A stretch of 64,000 nucleotides of DNA from Rhodamnia argentea (taxonomy: Eukaryota > Streptophyta > Magnoliopsida > Myrtales > Myrtaceae): assembly GCF_020921035.1 (NCBI RefSeq), contig NC_063151.1, forward strand, positions 22,078,934-22,142,933, in the 5' to 3' direction. The notes beneath the pieces are model-generated. The model was not told where the DNA came from. It searched no databases and saw nothing but the letters and a program-made list of their open reading frames with translations. Made by a program: the position numbers and the translations under genes. Below are positions 1 through 11,701 of the stretch, one piece after another; position 1 is the stretch's first letter, and each line of letters starts with the position of its first letter.

Positions 1-81
1 TCTGACAGTTTCTCAGCAGAACTCGTAACGTTCGAAGCAAGCAAAAACAACACATGAGAAACAAAATGACAGTACACTTAC

Positions 82-483
82 CAGCGCCCCAACCAGTTCT
101 CATGCCACACGATTCTTGGAAGTTGCCAATGAACTGCACGAATAGCATGTGATCAATGCAGATAAAGAGATTGACTAACTACCACCAGATTCCTTATGTA
201 CAATCGCAGCTTGGATGGACTACAACGAAAGGACACATTACAATGACAACATCATTACTGAGCCGTATATCCCCACTAGTAATAAATCATAATGATAAAG
301 GCTGTGAAACAGAATATGAGGACTCACCGTTACCAGGACAAGGAATAGGATAGAACTAGTGAACCCTCCGAGTATTGTGAACAGCTCCGATGACGCCAAC
401 TTCGTTCTGTACATTTCTAGAAGGGAAAGAACGATGGTAAACAGCGGTAAGGAGTATACCATGGAACTCCCTGACCCTGCCAT
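82..483 (-). CDS. KRTCAP2-like subunit of the oligosaccharyltransferase, 5' exons only (partial)
   Basis: Two exons are visible. Exon 1 (483-328, 52 codons) begins MAGSGSSMVYS and contains the family signature KLASSELFTILGGFTSS inside hydrophobic stretches. Exon 2 (133-82) gives FIGNFQESCGMRTGWGA and ends in phase 1 at a good donor, so the remaining exons lie left of the window. The plant family is KRTCAP2/KCP2, a small multi-span ER membrane protein associated with oligosaccharyltransferase, which N-glycosylates secretory proteins. The ATG at 483 was chosen because homologues start there; the open frame runs further upstream, but that part reads as leader. The intron 327-134 is GT-AG. The gene is transcribed away from the first PI gene. 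Identity rests on remembered family sequence. Confidence 0.85.
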
Positions 484-1135
484 TGGACTGTATACAAACA
501 ACCACACAAAAATGAAAATACAGAGGACTATTAGCATGGAGGGAGATAGCACCCACAGAAGCCACACCAATCTTAGATCCAAAAAATCAAGAAACAAAGT
601 TTTTGTTTCGTGCGCGATAGCAGGTGTCAGCAAGTCTGTTCAGTATGACGAAGGTGAACCATTAGCATGCCATTGCAATCTTCGTGAGCAATTCACATAA
701 ATTGACAAATTTGAAAAAGCTGTTCAAGCCCAATCCCAACGAAGACCCCCCACAGTAATCAATTCTGCATAAGTAAAACAGCTAAAGAACGCATTTTTCC
801 GCGAGTCCTGATCACTTTGATTGGATACGGAAGCTAAATCAGCTGGAGAAGAAACGAGACGCACCACAAAGCCGTAGCCCATTCAAAACACACGAATGCT
901 CGACACCGAAATGGCGAAGAATGGTCCTTAATTTGCTCGCACAGATCCAATTCAGTGAGAAATTTTGAACATCTTCTTGAATGGAAGTCGAACCGTTGCC
1001 ATTACCTGAGAAGAGTGTCGAGAGACGATGGTCTTGGGGACTGAATCACGTCTTTTTACCGTAGCGGAATAGCACGGCTAACACCCGATCCGTTTGAAGA
1101 CACGAACATGGCACCAAACCAAACACGATATAGGC
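484..1135 (-). promoter_or_regulatory. Leader, probable 5'UTR intron and promoter of the KRTCAP2-like gene
   Basis: On the minus strand a plausible donor (CTCAG|gtaatgg) lies near 1005-1010, suggesting a leader intron that ends upstream of 483. A TATA-like run sits near 1122-1130 (tatatcg on the minus strand), beside GGGCC-type motifs typical of housekeeping plant promoters. No transcript evidence is available, so the exact leader is an inference. Confidence 0.35.
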
Positions 1136-2768
1136 CCGACCCGGACCGACCCGATATATGCACAGTGTGTTTTGACCAAATGTCTAAAGTCAATCATCAG
1201 TTCTTTTGTCAAAAGTCGAGATGCTTCTAATGTTTGACACGAATTGCACGCACAATTGTAACGTATTGACGACTAGCCATCGCCATAAATCGGAGGAGAA
1301 CTCCATGTAACACATGCTGCAAGCTGATCAATGGTCGTAGTTGGGCTTGAAATCCAGCCAAGAAACTATTGTTTCTCAGAGATTTACCATAGAAAAAAAT
1401 TCTAAATGTGTGTTTATTTGAGTGAAAAAAATCTTTCACGAATTAGTTTCGTGGATTTTCGCGCATTTGATTTGCTAAAATTGATTATCTAGAGAAAATC
1501 ACGTACGATAAAAGAAAATAAACATTCTTAAAGTTAGAAAAATGAATTCTTTAGCCCGAAAACGAGGGAATGTTTTTTTTTTATTTGAACTGATTTTTCG
1601 AAAAATATTTTCTTGTTACGAAGTTTCCCCTCGAAACAAATCTATTCTAAACTTTCACCTGAGACTGATTAGGCCCACGAGGAATTGGGTCGGCCCACGT
1701 GGGCAGGTGGGTCAAGAATAGAATTGCTTGATTACGCCCGTTTTGCCTCGTCGACGCAATCGGGCTTCATGTACCATTTGGGCCCATGACCTCTTTGAAA
1801 TGACTTTTTATGATACATTTTCTTGCCTTTTCATTTTTCAAATCACATTTGCAATTTGACTTCTATTGATATGGACCGCTTAGAAGCTTTTCAGAACATG
1901 TCAAAAGCGCGCCGACACATAGAAAATCATTTAGAATTTGTAGCCAAGAAAAGTCCTTGGTCTACCATCGTTTTTCAGCACTGAAAAAGTTGCCTTACAT
2001 TTTCAAGTTCTTCGAGGACCGAAAAAACAAAAAAAAGAAATTACTTTTGGAGAGACTTATTTCGCTGATAAATCAATGATTTGGAACACATTTTTCTTGA
2101 AATAATAAACGTGTTGCTCACAAAAATTAGTCAGCGTAGAATGTTTTCATTATCCGCAACAATGCATACCTAAATATTCTCATTAATGCTGAAAATAGAT
2201 AACGTTAATTTTGTCCATAACGATACAAACGATTACATTTAAAAAAAAATTACATCGTTAATATCCTATAGTAGTACCCTTGATAAAAATAAACGTATGT
2301 CAACAAAAACTAATATGAATGTACTACTAGCAAGTCGGTCAAACGAACGAAAAGGATTCTCCCATTACGCGTGTGAGTTACTTATATGAATTTTCCACTT
2401 GCATCTTTGCTGTTTGATCACGTAGGACACATTATCTATCGAATACGTCAAATCGATTGTCACAATTCACTTGAAATCGAAAATTGGGATTTGTTCACGT
2501 AATGGTAGAGCTCACAAATTTTCGAAAAAAATGGATCTACAGCAATTTCTAATTATCTTCTTGTTTTTGTGATCCAAAACTGAATTTTAATCTCACAGTG
2601 AATTAAGAAAAGTCTCGTAATCATTTCTCATTGAAATTGGGGGAAAGAAAGAGGAAGGAAAAAGGGAAAAAAAATCCCACAAAGGACGGTGAAAGAGTGA
2701 GGGGAGGGATATAGAAAGGACTGTTGGTCATGAAGCAGGGGCAGCAGCATCATCATCCCATCAAAAGA
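1136..2768. other. Intergenic region between divergent KRTCAP2-like and PI-1 genes
   Basis: AT-rich sequence with only short open frames and no recognisable protein. It must hold the upstream control region of PI-1. I saw no perfect CArG box, CC(A/T)6GG, in it. No tRNA or transposon ends were recognised. Confidence 0.5.
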
Positions 2769-2776
2769 TATAAATA
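2769..2776 (+). promoter_or_regulatory. TATA box of PI-1
   Basis: TATAAATA lies about 316 bases before the PI-1 start codon. It is followed by a CT-rich leader (roughly 2800-3084) with many tctctc runs, as is common in plant 5'UTRs. The transcription start would be near 2800. Confidence 0.6.
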
Positions 2777-2953
2777 GCAAGTTTGGCTTTGGCTTGTCCC
2801 TATCACAACTCCATAAACGCCTTCCCCTTCACTGTACTCTCCCCAAGAAAGTCTCTCATCTTCCTAACTCGTAAAAGACATCTTCTTCCTCCTTACCTCG
2901 TCTCTCTCTTCTTTAAAGCCGCCCCCATATCTCTCTGGTTAAAGAAGAGAGAG

Positions 2954-2962
2954 ATGCGTTAA
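2954..2962 (+). other. Minimal upstream ORF (Met-Arg-stop) in the PI-1 leader
   Basis: ATG CGT TAA lies 122 bases before the PI-1 start codon and inside the leader predicted from the TATA box at 2769. Very short uORFs can reduce translation of the main frame. Function here is unproven. Confidence 0.35.
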
Positions 2963-3084
2963 GAAGAAAGACAGATCTCTGTCTCTCCGTCTCTCTTCTT
3001 GAAAGCCTCTTCATCTCTCTGTCTCTCTCTCTCTCTCTACTAGAAGAAGAAGAAGAAGGAAAGAGGGAAAAGCTTGGACTAAGG

Positions 3085-5292
3085 ATGGGGAGAGGGAAGA
3101 TAGAGATCAAGAGGATAGAGAATGCCAACAACAGGCAGGTGACCTACTCAAAGAGAAGGAACGGGCTCGTCAAGAAGGCCAAGGAGATCTCGGTCCTGTG
3201 TAATGCTAAGGTGTCGTTGATCATCTTTGGTGGCTCCAAGAAGATGCACGAATATTGCACCCCTTCCGCAAAGTACGTGATGCTCTTTCTCTCTCTCTCT
3301 CTAAACTGAGGTATGTACGTATGAGAGTTCTTGTTTCTGTGCAGGTTGACTGATATACTGGATGAGTACCACAGGCAGTGTGGAAAGAGGCTGTGGGATG
3401 CTAAGCATGAGGTGCTTTTTGTTTTCTTTTTTGGTAATTTATCTTACAAAGCTATGTTTATTGTTTGGTTTGCTTCTTCTTTGCCACATTTGTGTCAAGA
3501 AAAAGGAATCTTGAATCTTGAGGGCAGATCTATAAATAGGCATTTTCTCCCCACCTTGCTCCATTTTTCTTGTCAAGAACTATATCTTGTTGTGCAGAAG
3601 AAACAAGACTTAAAAGTACCAAATGACATATATGGGGTTTTAAAAGGATGCTAGCAAACATGGATCTAAAAGTACCAAATGACATATATTGGGTATTTCT
3701 TTTCTGCTGCAGAAAGAGGACCAAGAAGATATCCCTAGAGGCAAGAACAGATCTTGCAAATGAGCTTTTCGTTCCTGTGGACTAATAATGTTTAGCAACC
3801 TTAACTATATATCCCATAATACATAGGTTGACCGTTTGGTTTTCTTCTTGGGTATATTCTGTTCTTTTTGTTCTTGTTTGGATAAGTCCTTTAACATACT
3901 TATAGTCAACTCTATCTCTGCCATACTTTTTCTTGATTGGAAACCAACACACTAACGACTGGAGTTTCTTTTTGGCGAACTCTCAGAATCTCAACAGTGA
4001 AATCGACAGAATGAAGAAGGAGAACGACAATCTGCAGATCAAACTCAGGTGGGTCTTTTCTCTTCTTTCCTTAGCCTTTGGACGCCCCCGAACCGCTCAC
4101 TCGTCCGTATATCGCAGGCACCTAAATGGACAAGACATAAATTCCTTGAACCATAAAGAGCTTATTGTTCTAGAGGATGTTCTTGAGAATGGCGTCGCTT
4201 ACGTCCGAGACCAAAAGGCAAGCCCCACGACTTTTGTGCATGGACTGTTGAAATTTGGCCTAACAAGACGTGTTCTGACTCTCCTTGCTAATTTTGTTTC
4301 AGATGGAGGTCATCAACTCACACAGGAGGAATGTATGTGCATTTATATATCCAACATGAACTTTTCTTTTACCAATTCGAACATTCTCTCGATTAAGTTT
4401 ATATCGAGATGCTTGTTCATCCTGATGATGTTTTCACTAAACAACTTTTGCATTGTACCCTTTTTTTTTTTTTGGGCATGTTGGTATGAACTACATATCC
4501 ACCAGCACAAGATGTTGGAGGAGGAGAACAAGGAGCTCAATTACTATTTGCAGGTAATCTATCAACTTCCCCATTATTTCAGCCCAAAATCACATAGATG
4601 GGAGAGGTCTTCTCTCAATTATGATGCACGAAGAGTCAAGATTACCGAGTAGAGTTAGAGAAACCTTATAATACATCGACATATATTGTTGGAATATTTA
4701 AATATTAAACCACGCATTCATTAAGTTTTTAGAACAGTTGGCCGGCTGTAGCCCTGGAAAACTTAGCATGGTATCAAAGTAGAAAATTTTGAGGTCAAAT
4801 CTTTTCAAGCCCCTTATGTGTCTATCTAATTATGTATTTGTTGCTGGCAGTGGTTGATCCAACAAAATTTATTTAACATACATGGGCATGCTTTTCGTTC
4901 TTCACCTTAACATTCAAAGGGAATTATTGAGGTTGATCTGCAACATTTGTTCAAGAAGCAACTTGCCAAACTCTTAACTATCAGAATATGGTAGTTATAT
5001 ATTTAAGAACTCAACAAGAATTTATCATATCCCGTCCGTAATTTATTTTTGATTTGTTCACCGTTACTCTAACTTTCAATCTGTATCATGAATAGATACA
5101 TTTCTTGCACTTTAGACGATTGATCGTTTTCCACATCCGCCTTGTATACCCCATCGGGGCAAGTTTATAGGCCCCATCCCCACCCCCAAGGAGGCATTCG
5201 AGCATTTTAAATTTTAAATTTTACCTTTATTCAAAAATATATATTTAAGTTTAGTCTTTTAGGGTTATTATAGTATTTGAAAAAGTGAGAAG

Positions 5293-5347
<55 letters not shown>

Positions 5348-6171
5348 AAACTAAGACCTTTTTTCATTTAGAAGCTTTTTCATTTATATTCCATTTAACA
5401 GTATGGTTTCGTCTTGGCTTATTTTGACGCATATCGGCTAGTATCCCACCTTCTCGGATGATCTAAAGGACAGGCTCACCCACTTCAGCTCGGTGCATTC
5501 GGGACTTTACTTTTGGAAACTACGAGGAGGGGGAGTAAACCCTCTTGCCATCTAAGCGAACGCCTTGTTTAGAAGCTTTTATCCAAAAAAATTTCATACA
5601 CACAAAAATTTCACCAGAATATTAGAACTAACCTATATGTAGAGTACATATAATTAAGATGTCATAAGAAGATAACTACTTAGTATATAAGTGCAAATAT
5701 CGATTGTGATGAAAATTGGAGTCCGAAATGGTTTAATTGCTTTCGGAAAAGATCCGTGGACTCTCGGTTACAAGGTCAGTCGCCCAAGTGGTTGATATCC
5801 AACTAAAAAATTACTTGTAAACCATCAATTTTGTTACCCTAAAAAGGAGAGCTCCTACTATATTATACCGAAAGGTTTCTAAATTTTATCCCGCTTATTC
5901 TGAAATGTTTTCTCTGTGATCAAAGAACAATGTAATTTGTGCACCCCTCAATTTAAGATATAAACTCTTGCTATGTCCATACATAACGCAAATAATTCCT
6001 TATAGCCTCAAGGTTTCGATTCTGCCTAAGGTTTTGTTTTTATTTATAATGTTTTGTCTTTCGCCATTTCTGGGGAATCCACAGCAACTCCAGGACTATA
6101 AGTCTCACCATCACATGCCTTTCACCTTTCGCGTGCAGCCTCTTCAGCCTTATTTACAGGAGAGGATTTAG
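3085..6171 (+). CDS. PI: PISTILLATA/GLOBOSA-type MADS-box protein, tandem copy 1 (PI-1)
   Basis: B-class floral MADS-domain transcription factor; with an APETALA3 partner such proteins specify petals and stamens. Seven exons: 3085-3272, 3345-3411, 3987-4048, 4118-4217, 4303-4332, 4506-4553, 6085-6171 (188, 67, 62, 100, 30, 48 and 87 bp), giving 193 residues. The MADS domain (1-60) starts [13 protein letters not shown]; the I and K regions follow (RLWDAKHE, then NEID-type helices); the C-terminus is the PI motif [15 protein letters not shown]. Intron 4 uses a GC donor (CAAAAG|gcaagc); the others are GT-AG. Unusual features are Asn in place of the usual Asp in SVLCN, a GGSKKMHEY variant, and a last exon only 28 codons long against 44 in PI-2. 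Intron 6 is 1.5 kb and contains a TA microsatellite. No internal stops; probably functional. Confidence 0.93.
3611..3689 (+). repeat. Direct repeat in PI-1 intron 2
   Basis: A 23-base segment beginning taaaagtaccaaatgac occurs at 3611-3633 and again at 3667-3689, 56 bases apart. It is not seen in PI-2 intron 2. Confidence 0.7.
5294..5345. repeat. (TA)n microsatellite in PI-1 intron 6
   Basis: About 26 uninterrupted TA units. Such runs are usually length-polymorphic. Confidence 0.95.
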
Positions 6172-6313
6172 AGAAGAATGTTGCCAAATTGCATTTTGGG
6201 GGTGATTGGCCATGGACCTAATCGCTATTTGATTATAGTAATCTGAAGACTGTTGCACTTGATTAGCTCTGTATTGTTAAACTGCCACTATATAACTTGG
6301 CTTGGACAATTGT

Positions 6314-6349
<36 letters not shown>

Positions 6350-8216
6350 TTTTTTTTTTTCGTTTCTCTTTTTGGGCCAATTTCTCTTCCTTGGGTATAC
6401 TAGTATAGATTTGCTTTGGGCGTGTATAAGATGATGGCATTTGATTTGGCATGCATGATCGAACAGTTCTTAGTTAGTCCCCTAATGATATTATGAAAGA
6501 TTTATAATTAGCAGATCTACATGCACCCTTTGATTTAAACTAGCAAAAGAAGAAGAAAAATCATGGAATTGACTCGTAAACATCGAAATGCAAACAAGAA
6601 TAATCCAATGTAAGTATTGGACAGTACAATTACTAAGGAAAAGGAAAAGAGAATCAACACAAACATACGGAGAAAAACCAAAAGTTATCCCTTAAAGACA
6701 GACATCCACATAAAACAGACCAAGAACTTGAAAGTTAACTACCGAAAAGACCAAAAAAAAAAAAAAGTTAGGCAGCATAGAAGCGTAAGTATTAGGTGAG
6801 AGAAGAAAGGTAGGGTGGCTAAGTGATGCATGGCATTAAACTTTAGTTTGGTACATGACTCAGACTTAGGGTTTGAGATGTGAGAGAGAGAGAGAGAGGA
6901 GGAGGAGGAGATGACTATGGTGACAAAATAATTATTAGACCCATAACAGTTATAAAAGTCGATTTTAGCAATTTTATGTGTTACATATATAGGCATATTT
7001 GATTTATTCGATTAAGCCTAAACAATGAGAAGGCATGCCTTTCTTCATTAGGTGATCCTATTTCTTGTGGATTAATTGCGGTGTTGTGTTGGTGATCTTC
7101 TTTAAGACATAACGAGACACTTAATGGGTTGATAACGTAATATTGTCCATCACGGAATGCTTGTGTTACATAATTCGTTCGAGGCATTTCAAAAAATTCA
7201 AAGCAGAACGACTTTAACAAGAGAATTACTCCGGCCAAGAAGTTACGAACAAGAGAATTACTGACCCCAATGAACACAATCCTCTTTCACTCATCACCGG
7301 GCATGCGAACCATAACCATAATCTAACGATCCCTTTAATTTGTCTCTCATCTTATGGCGTGGAATGTGTATTCAATATGTGCACTAGCTCTCTTTATTCC
7401 ATAGTAATAAAGAACTCAATTGTAGACCCTCTACCTCTATATAGCAGTGTGCTTTAAGGAGTACACAACCCAATTTGATGCAAGGTACAAAGTTTTGCTC
7501 TAAGAGTAAGATGTGTGTGACATCATTAAATGATATTCGCTATACTTCAACAGGTTCAAAGGGAACCCTACACTATATAGCCCACAAAACCATTCGCATG
7601 TAAAAAAAGAAAGAAAGAGTATCTTGTTAACATAGGCTAGGTACGAATGAAAAGCTCATTAAAAGGGTCGCGTAATGTTTTTGCCCCACCTAAGAAGCTG
7701 CTCCCATCTCTCTTATGTTCAATAAGAATCTGCACATTTTCTAATTTGATGGTGCATTGAACTTGACAATTTTGGTTTTTTGTTCCACCCGCTGAAACCC
7801 TACAGGAGAGACCCCACATTTCTCGTCAAGCAGGGTGCCACGTGTCCAGTAAGACAAACTGCATAAGGAGAAAATACTGGTAAGGAAGCCTATTCGTGTA
7901 ATGTATGTTGTGTACGAAAGACACCCAAAGATTGGTCCATAGTTTTGACAAGTTCAAACTTGATTTTTTGGGAAAAAAAAGGACAATATGATGTAGCTGC
8001 AGTTAGCAGAACACGAGAACACCATAACCAATATCCGTCGTTTAATATCAATCGTTCACGTCAGTGTGGGATGTCTGAATGTGACCGATGGTCACACAAG
8101 GGTGACATGGAAGAGAAGAACCAATAGCCAGAAAGCCCTAGAACAGTAGGCTTTAGCATGAAACCTCTCACCTTCTCTTCTGTGCCAAGGAAAGTCGCAG
8201 TTCCCCTTAACCCTAA
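6172..8216. other. Intergenic region between PI-1 and PI-2
   Basis: This holds the PI-1 3' end and the PI-2 upstream region. A (CT)n run lies at 6317-6346 and a (GA)n/(GGA)n run at about 6883-6909. Short open frames do not resemble known proteins. A near-CArG sequence, ccctaaatgg, is at 8211-8220. I see no clear TATA box for PI-2. Confidence 0.5.
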
Positions 8217-8410
8217 ATGGAATGTTCTCTCTTTACTTCTGTACCACTCCTTTTTTCAGCTTCCCTCTCTCTCTCTCTATCTCTGCTATTCAGCTATTCA
8301 GCTTTCATTTTGCAAACAAGAGCAGATAAAGAAGTGAACAGGAGAGAGAGAACAAAAGAGAAAGGGAAGGCCCAGAGAAAAGAAGAAATTATCAGAAAGA
8401 AGAAAGAAAG

Positions 8411-9317
8411 ATGGGGAGAGGTAAGATCGAGATAAAGAGGATAGAGAACTCAAACAACAGGCAGGTGACCTACTCAAAGAGAAGGAACGGGCTGATCAAG
8501 AAGGCTAAGGAGATCTCTGTCCTGTGTGATGCTCAAGTGTCTGTGATCATCTTTGGTAGCTCTGGGAAGATGCATGAGTACTGCAGCTCTAACACCTCGT
8601 ATGTATTCTCTGTCTACTTTTCCTTTTTTCGCTTTTTTTTTTTTTTGAACAAGATCTACTTTGATTGTTTTTTAACTGATTTATGTTGTACCATTTTCCA
8701 CTTCTGTTTTGGGGGTTTAGATTGGTTGATATATTGGACCAGTATCACACACAGTGTGGGAAGAGGCTTTGGGATGCTAAGCATGAGGTGGGTTTGATTA
8801 ATCTTCCCATTATTGATGTGTTGGTTACTTTGCAACTTTTGCAAACCTAGCTAATTTTGTATTTTCCCAATAAAGGTCCAAAGGAGGAAAACTTCTGATA
8901 GGAAATGACACTGTTTTTTCAGATAGAGAACTTGCTTAGAAGCAAGAAGAATGCATCTTAATGGCCGATCTGTAATTGGGATGTTGTCCCCTTCTTTCCT
9001 TTTCCCTTTACTCAAATTATTTCACTGTGATTTGATGGGAGCTTTTATGACAGATCTGGCACTAAATGGTTATTATGTGCCTTTTGTTTTCCATGCAAAA
9101 CATGCATTCTCAAATCAGAAGCACATTAATCAGTATCTAGCTCAGTTTCTTGCATGGGCATAGATGTGGCTCCTTCCCTTGATTATTTCAATTTCCCCGA
9201 AAGAATTCTAATAAAGCTAGGGTTTTGCCAAAATCATGTGAAATCTCTCAGAATCTGAGCAATGAACTGGATAGGATCAAAAAGGAGAACGATAACTTGC
9301 AGATTCAGCTCAGGTTC

Positions 9318-9358
<41 letters not shown>

Positions 9359-11701
9359 AAAAAAAATTTAGTCATGAAAGAACGTTAATAGAGATATATT
9401 ATAAACAGGCACCTGAAAGGTGAAGACATAACATCACTAAACCATAGAGAGCTGATAATCCTAGAAGACAGTCTCGAAAATGGCCTCACATGTGTCCGAG
9501 ACCAGAAGGCAAGTCTCCCAAGAAAATTTTTTGATTGTGAAAATATATTCACCGCAATGGAATAATTTACGTCTGACATCCTTCTTGATCAATCCTCCTT
9601 TTGTGTCGCAGGATGAGGTTGTCATGACCCACAGGAGAAACGTTAGTTCCAATCCAAACTCGTTACTAACTCTTTTCTTGGGGATAAGTATCAAAGAAGA
9701 TGTGTTTTCTAACTTCTCTGTTCATTTTTTTTTCCAATTCTGTTTCAGCACAAGCAGCGGGAGGAGGAGACTAAGGAGCTCCATTTTTTTGCGGTAATTC
9801 CATCAACTTATAATTGACTTCGATGATGCATAAGCATGCATTTATAGATACACAAGCAATTTCAAAGAATAGAAGAGTGTTCTTATATGGTAGTATTCGG
9901 AACGCCTAACTCGTAGCTCGATCAAGATTAGGTTTTCAATGGGTTTGAGTTTGGTGAATGTAACATCGCAGTCAATTTGGCCAAGATATGAACCTCATTT
10001 GCATGGTCCCCCAAAGAGTGTTTTTGACTTTGGTGATGAGTTTCTTGTTTATTATCCTTGAGATCCTGCCTACATGTGTATTATGTATATATATATAGGT
10101 GGTCCGATTCTCTATTTCTGTGTCAGCTCTCCTACAAACTAGCTAGAAAAAGGATTTCCTTTTTCATTACAGTTCATGGATATCAGGAAGCAAACTAGTT
10201 TTTTTGGCCCTTAGCACGTAACCAAGGATCTTTTGTTGTACGGTATTTCTTTCTTATGTATTCATAGTCTCTATATGGAACATGTTAATAACCACGAATA
10301 CTAGCCATAGGTCCAAGGAAGAATCGATTATCAGTCAAGTGAAACTATGGATTACATCCCATCGAAACTAAATCGAAATGTATGTGGCAAGAAGGTAAAT
10401 TAAACTACGAAATTTGGAGAGAGCAAGTCATAGGGTACGTTTCATTGATATGGAAATTATACATATAAAATGGTATTAACAGCTAAGTTCTTATTAATGA
10501 ACTTGAGAAAGCTACCTTGTCTCTGAAATACTATTGCAGGCTTGCAGCACAGAATTTGTTATTAGTTTCAAATATGCAGTGTTCATTTGAAAGGTTTTGT
10601 AAAACGATACTTTTTTTCATTAGAGTATCATAATTTCAAATTAGATTCATAACTATGTCATAATAAGGACTAACCCACCGCTAGTTTCAAGTTTCAACAA
10701 AAACAACTCGGAAGGTGTTTCATGTTAAGCGTGTTTCAATCCATGTTAATCTTGGACCAACTATAAGATTATGTCTTGGAACATATCACATCCACAGCAT
10801 GAGTGATCTCCTTCCATACATAGTCTCCCCTGTAAAATTGTGAGATTATGTCTTGGAACATATCATATCTACAGCATGAGTGATGTCTCATTGCATAGCC
10901 AGTTTACACGTTTATCATAGTCTTATTTTTACATGTAGAACTATCAACCTGATAAAACTAAATTTCAATTTCACCCCATACCATTTGATATTTCAATGTG
11001 TTTTGTATCCATGAGGGTTTTTATTCACCTTATTTCCCATTCTTTAATCCTATTTATCATTCTTGGTCCAAATTCATTCGCGAGAGGGGAGCATTCAAGT
11101 TATCACACGCTGCACATTTATAGTCTTGTGGTGTTCAGTTTTGCCTTGTATACTAGTATGCCGCTTCAACTGATAATACAATTCTGATTTGAAATACTAC
11201 ATAACATGATACACAAGTGATGACTACTGAAAGTGTAAATAACCAATTTGAGGAGATCATGTTCTCGGCAAAATTAAAGAATTCTAGACTGCAGGTAAGT
11301 AAGTTTGCCATGATGTTCACATACTCACATACGCATCGTCACACTGAACTACATCGAGAAATATAAGGTGAACTGGTTTTGTTTTACAAACCTGATCTGC
11401 TCGTAAATTCATCATGGACCAGGTGCCGATGAATTTGCTCAATGAATAAGGAAGATGTATCTAGCTCAATATAAAATGAAGATGTATCTAATTTAACTAG
11501 ACCCTTATTATATGCATAACCAACTTCATTTTTACTCTAATGTTTTTTTTATCTTTTTTTTTCCAGCAACATAGAGACATGATGATGGCCGAAAATGCTA
11601 GAGCTGGGAACGATGAATACCATCAAAGAATCAAGGCCGACTTCGGCTCTGCCGCCTACCGTGTGCAACCGATCCAGCCAAACCTACAACGAAGGTTCTA
11701 A
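8411..11701 (+). CDS. PI: PISTILLATA/GLOBOSA-type MADS-box protein, tandem copy 2 (PI-2)
   Basis: Second B-class MADS gene, 2.2 kb downstream of PI-1 and on the same strand. Seven exons: 8411-8598, 8721-8787, 9252-9313, 9409-9508, 9612-9641, 9749-9793, 11567-11701; the first five have the same lengths as in PI-1. The product is 208 residues, the usual PI length. The MADS domain is conventional ([19 protein letters not shown]). The K region contains [17 protein letters not shown] and LRHLKGEDI. The C-terminus ends in a PI motif, [11 protein letters not shown], followed by RRF, while the preceding MPFxF of the motif is degraded. Intron 4 again has a GC donor (CAGAAG|gcaagt). Intron 6 is 1.77 kb. 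No internal stops. It looks the more conserved of the two in MADS domain and length. Confidence 0.94.
8867..8876 (+). promoter_or_regulatory. Perfect CArG box in PI-2 intron 2
   Basis: CCAATAAAGG fits CC(A/T)6GG, the core site bound by MADS-domain dimers. It lies 80 bases into intron 2 of PI-2, and no equivalent was seen in PI-1 intron 2. It could mediate autoregulation, but one 10-base match in 64 kb may also be chance. Confidence 0.35.
9320..9354. repeat. (CT)n microsatellite in PI-2 intron 3
   Basis: About 17 CT units just after the exon 3 donor. Confidence 0.95.
10766..10884 (+). repeat. 42-bp direct repeat in PI-2 intron 6
   Basis: Segments 10766-10807 and 10843-10884 are nearly identical (agattatgtcttggaacata at the start, agcatgagtgat at the end), spaced 77 bases. 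The cause is unknown; a local duplication is likely. Confidence 0.75.

Noticed and set aside
1227-1439. 70-codon minus-strand open frame
   Set aside because: Begins at a non-ATG-supported position in AT-rich intergenic DNA, with no domain or splice context.
3331-3654. 107-codon open frame over PI-1 exon 2
   Set aside because: It is the exon 2 frame read through into intron 2; the conserved 67-bp exon with a good donor explains it.
5400-5570. Possible tRNA or other structured RNA in PI-1 intron 6
   Set aside because: Less AT-rich than its surroundings, but no A-box/B-box pair or cloverleaf could be drawn.
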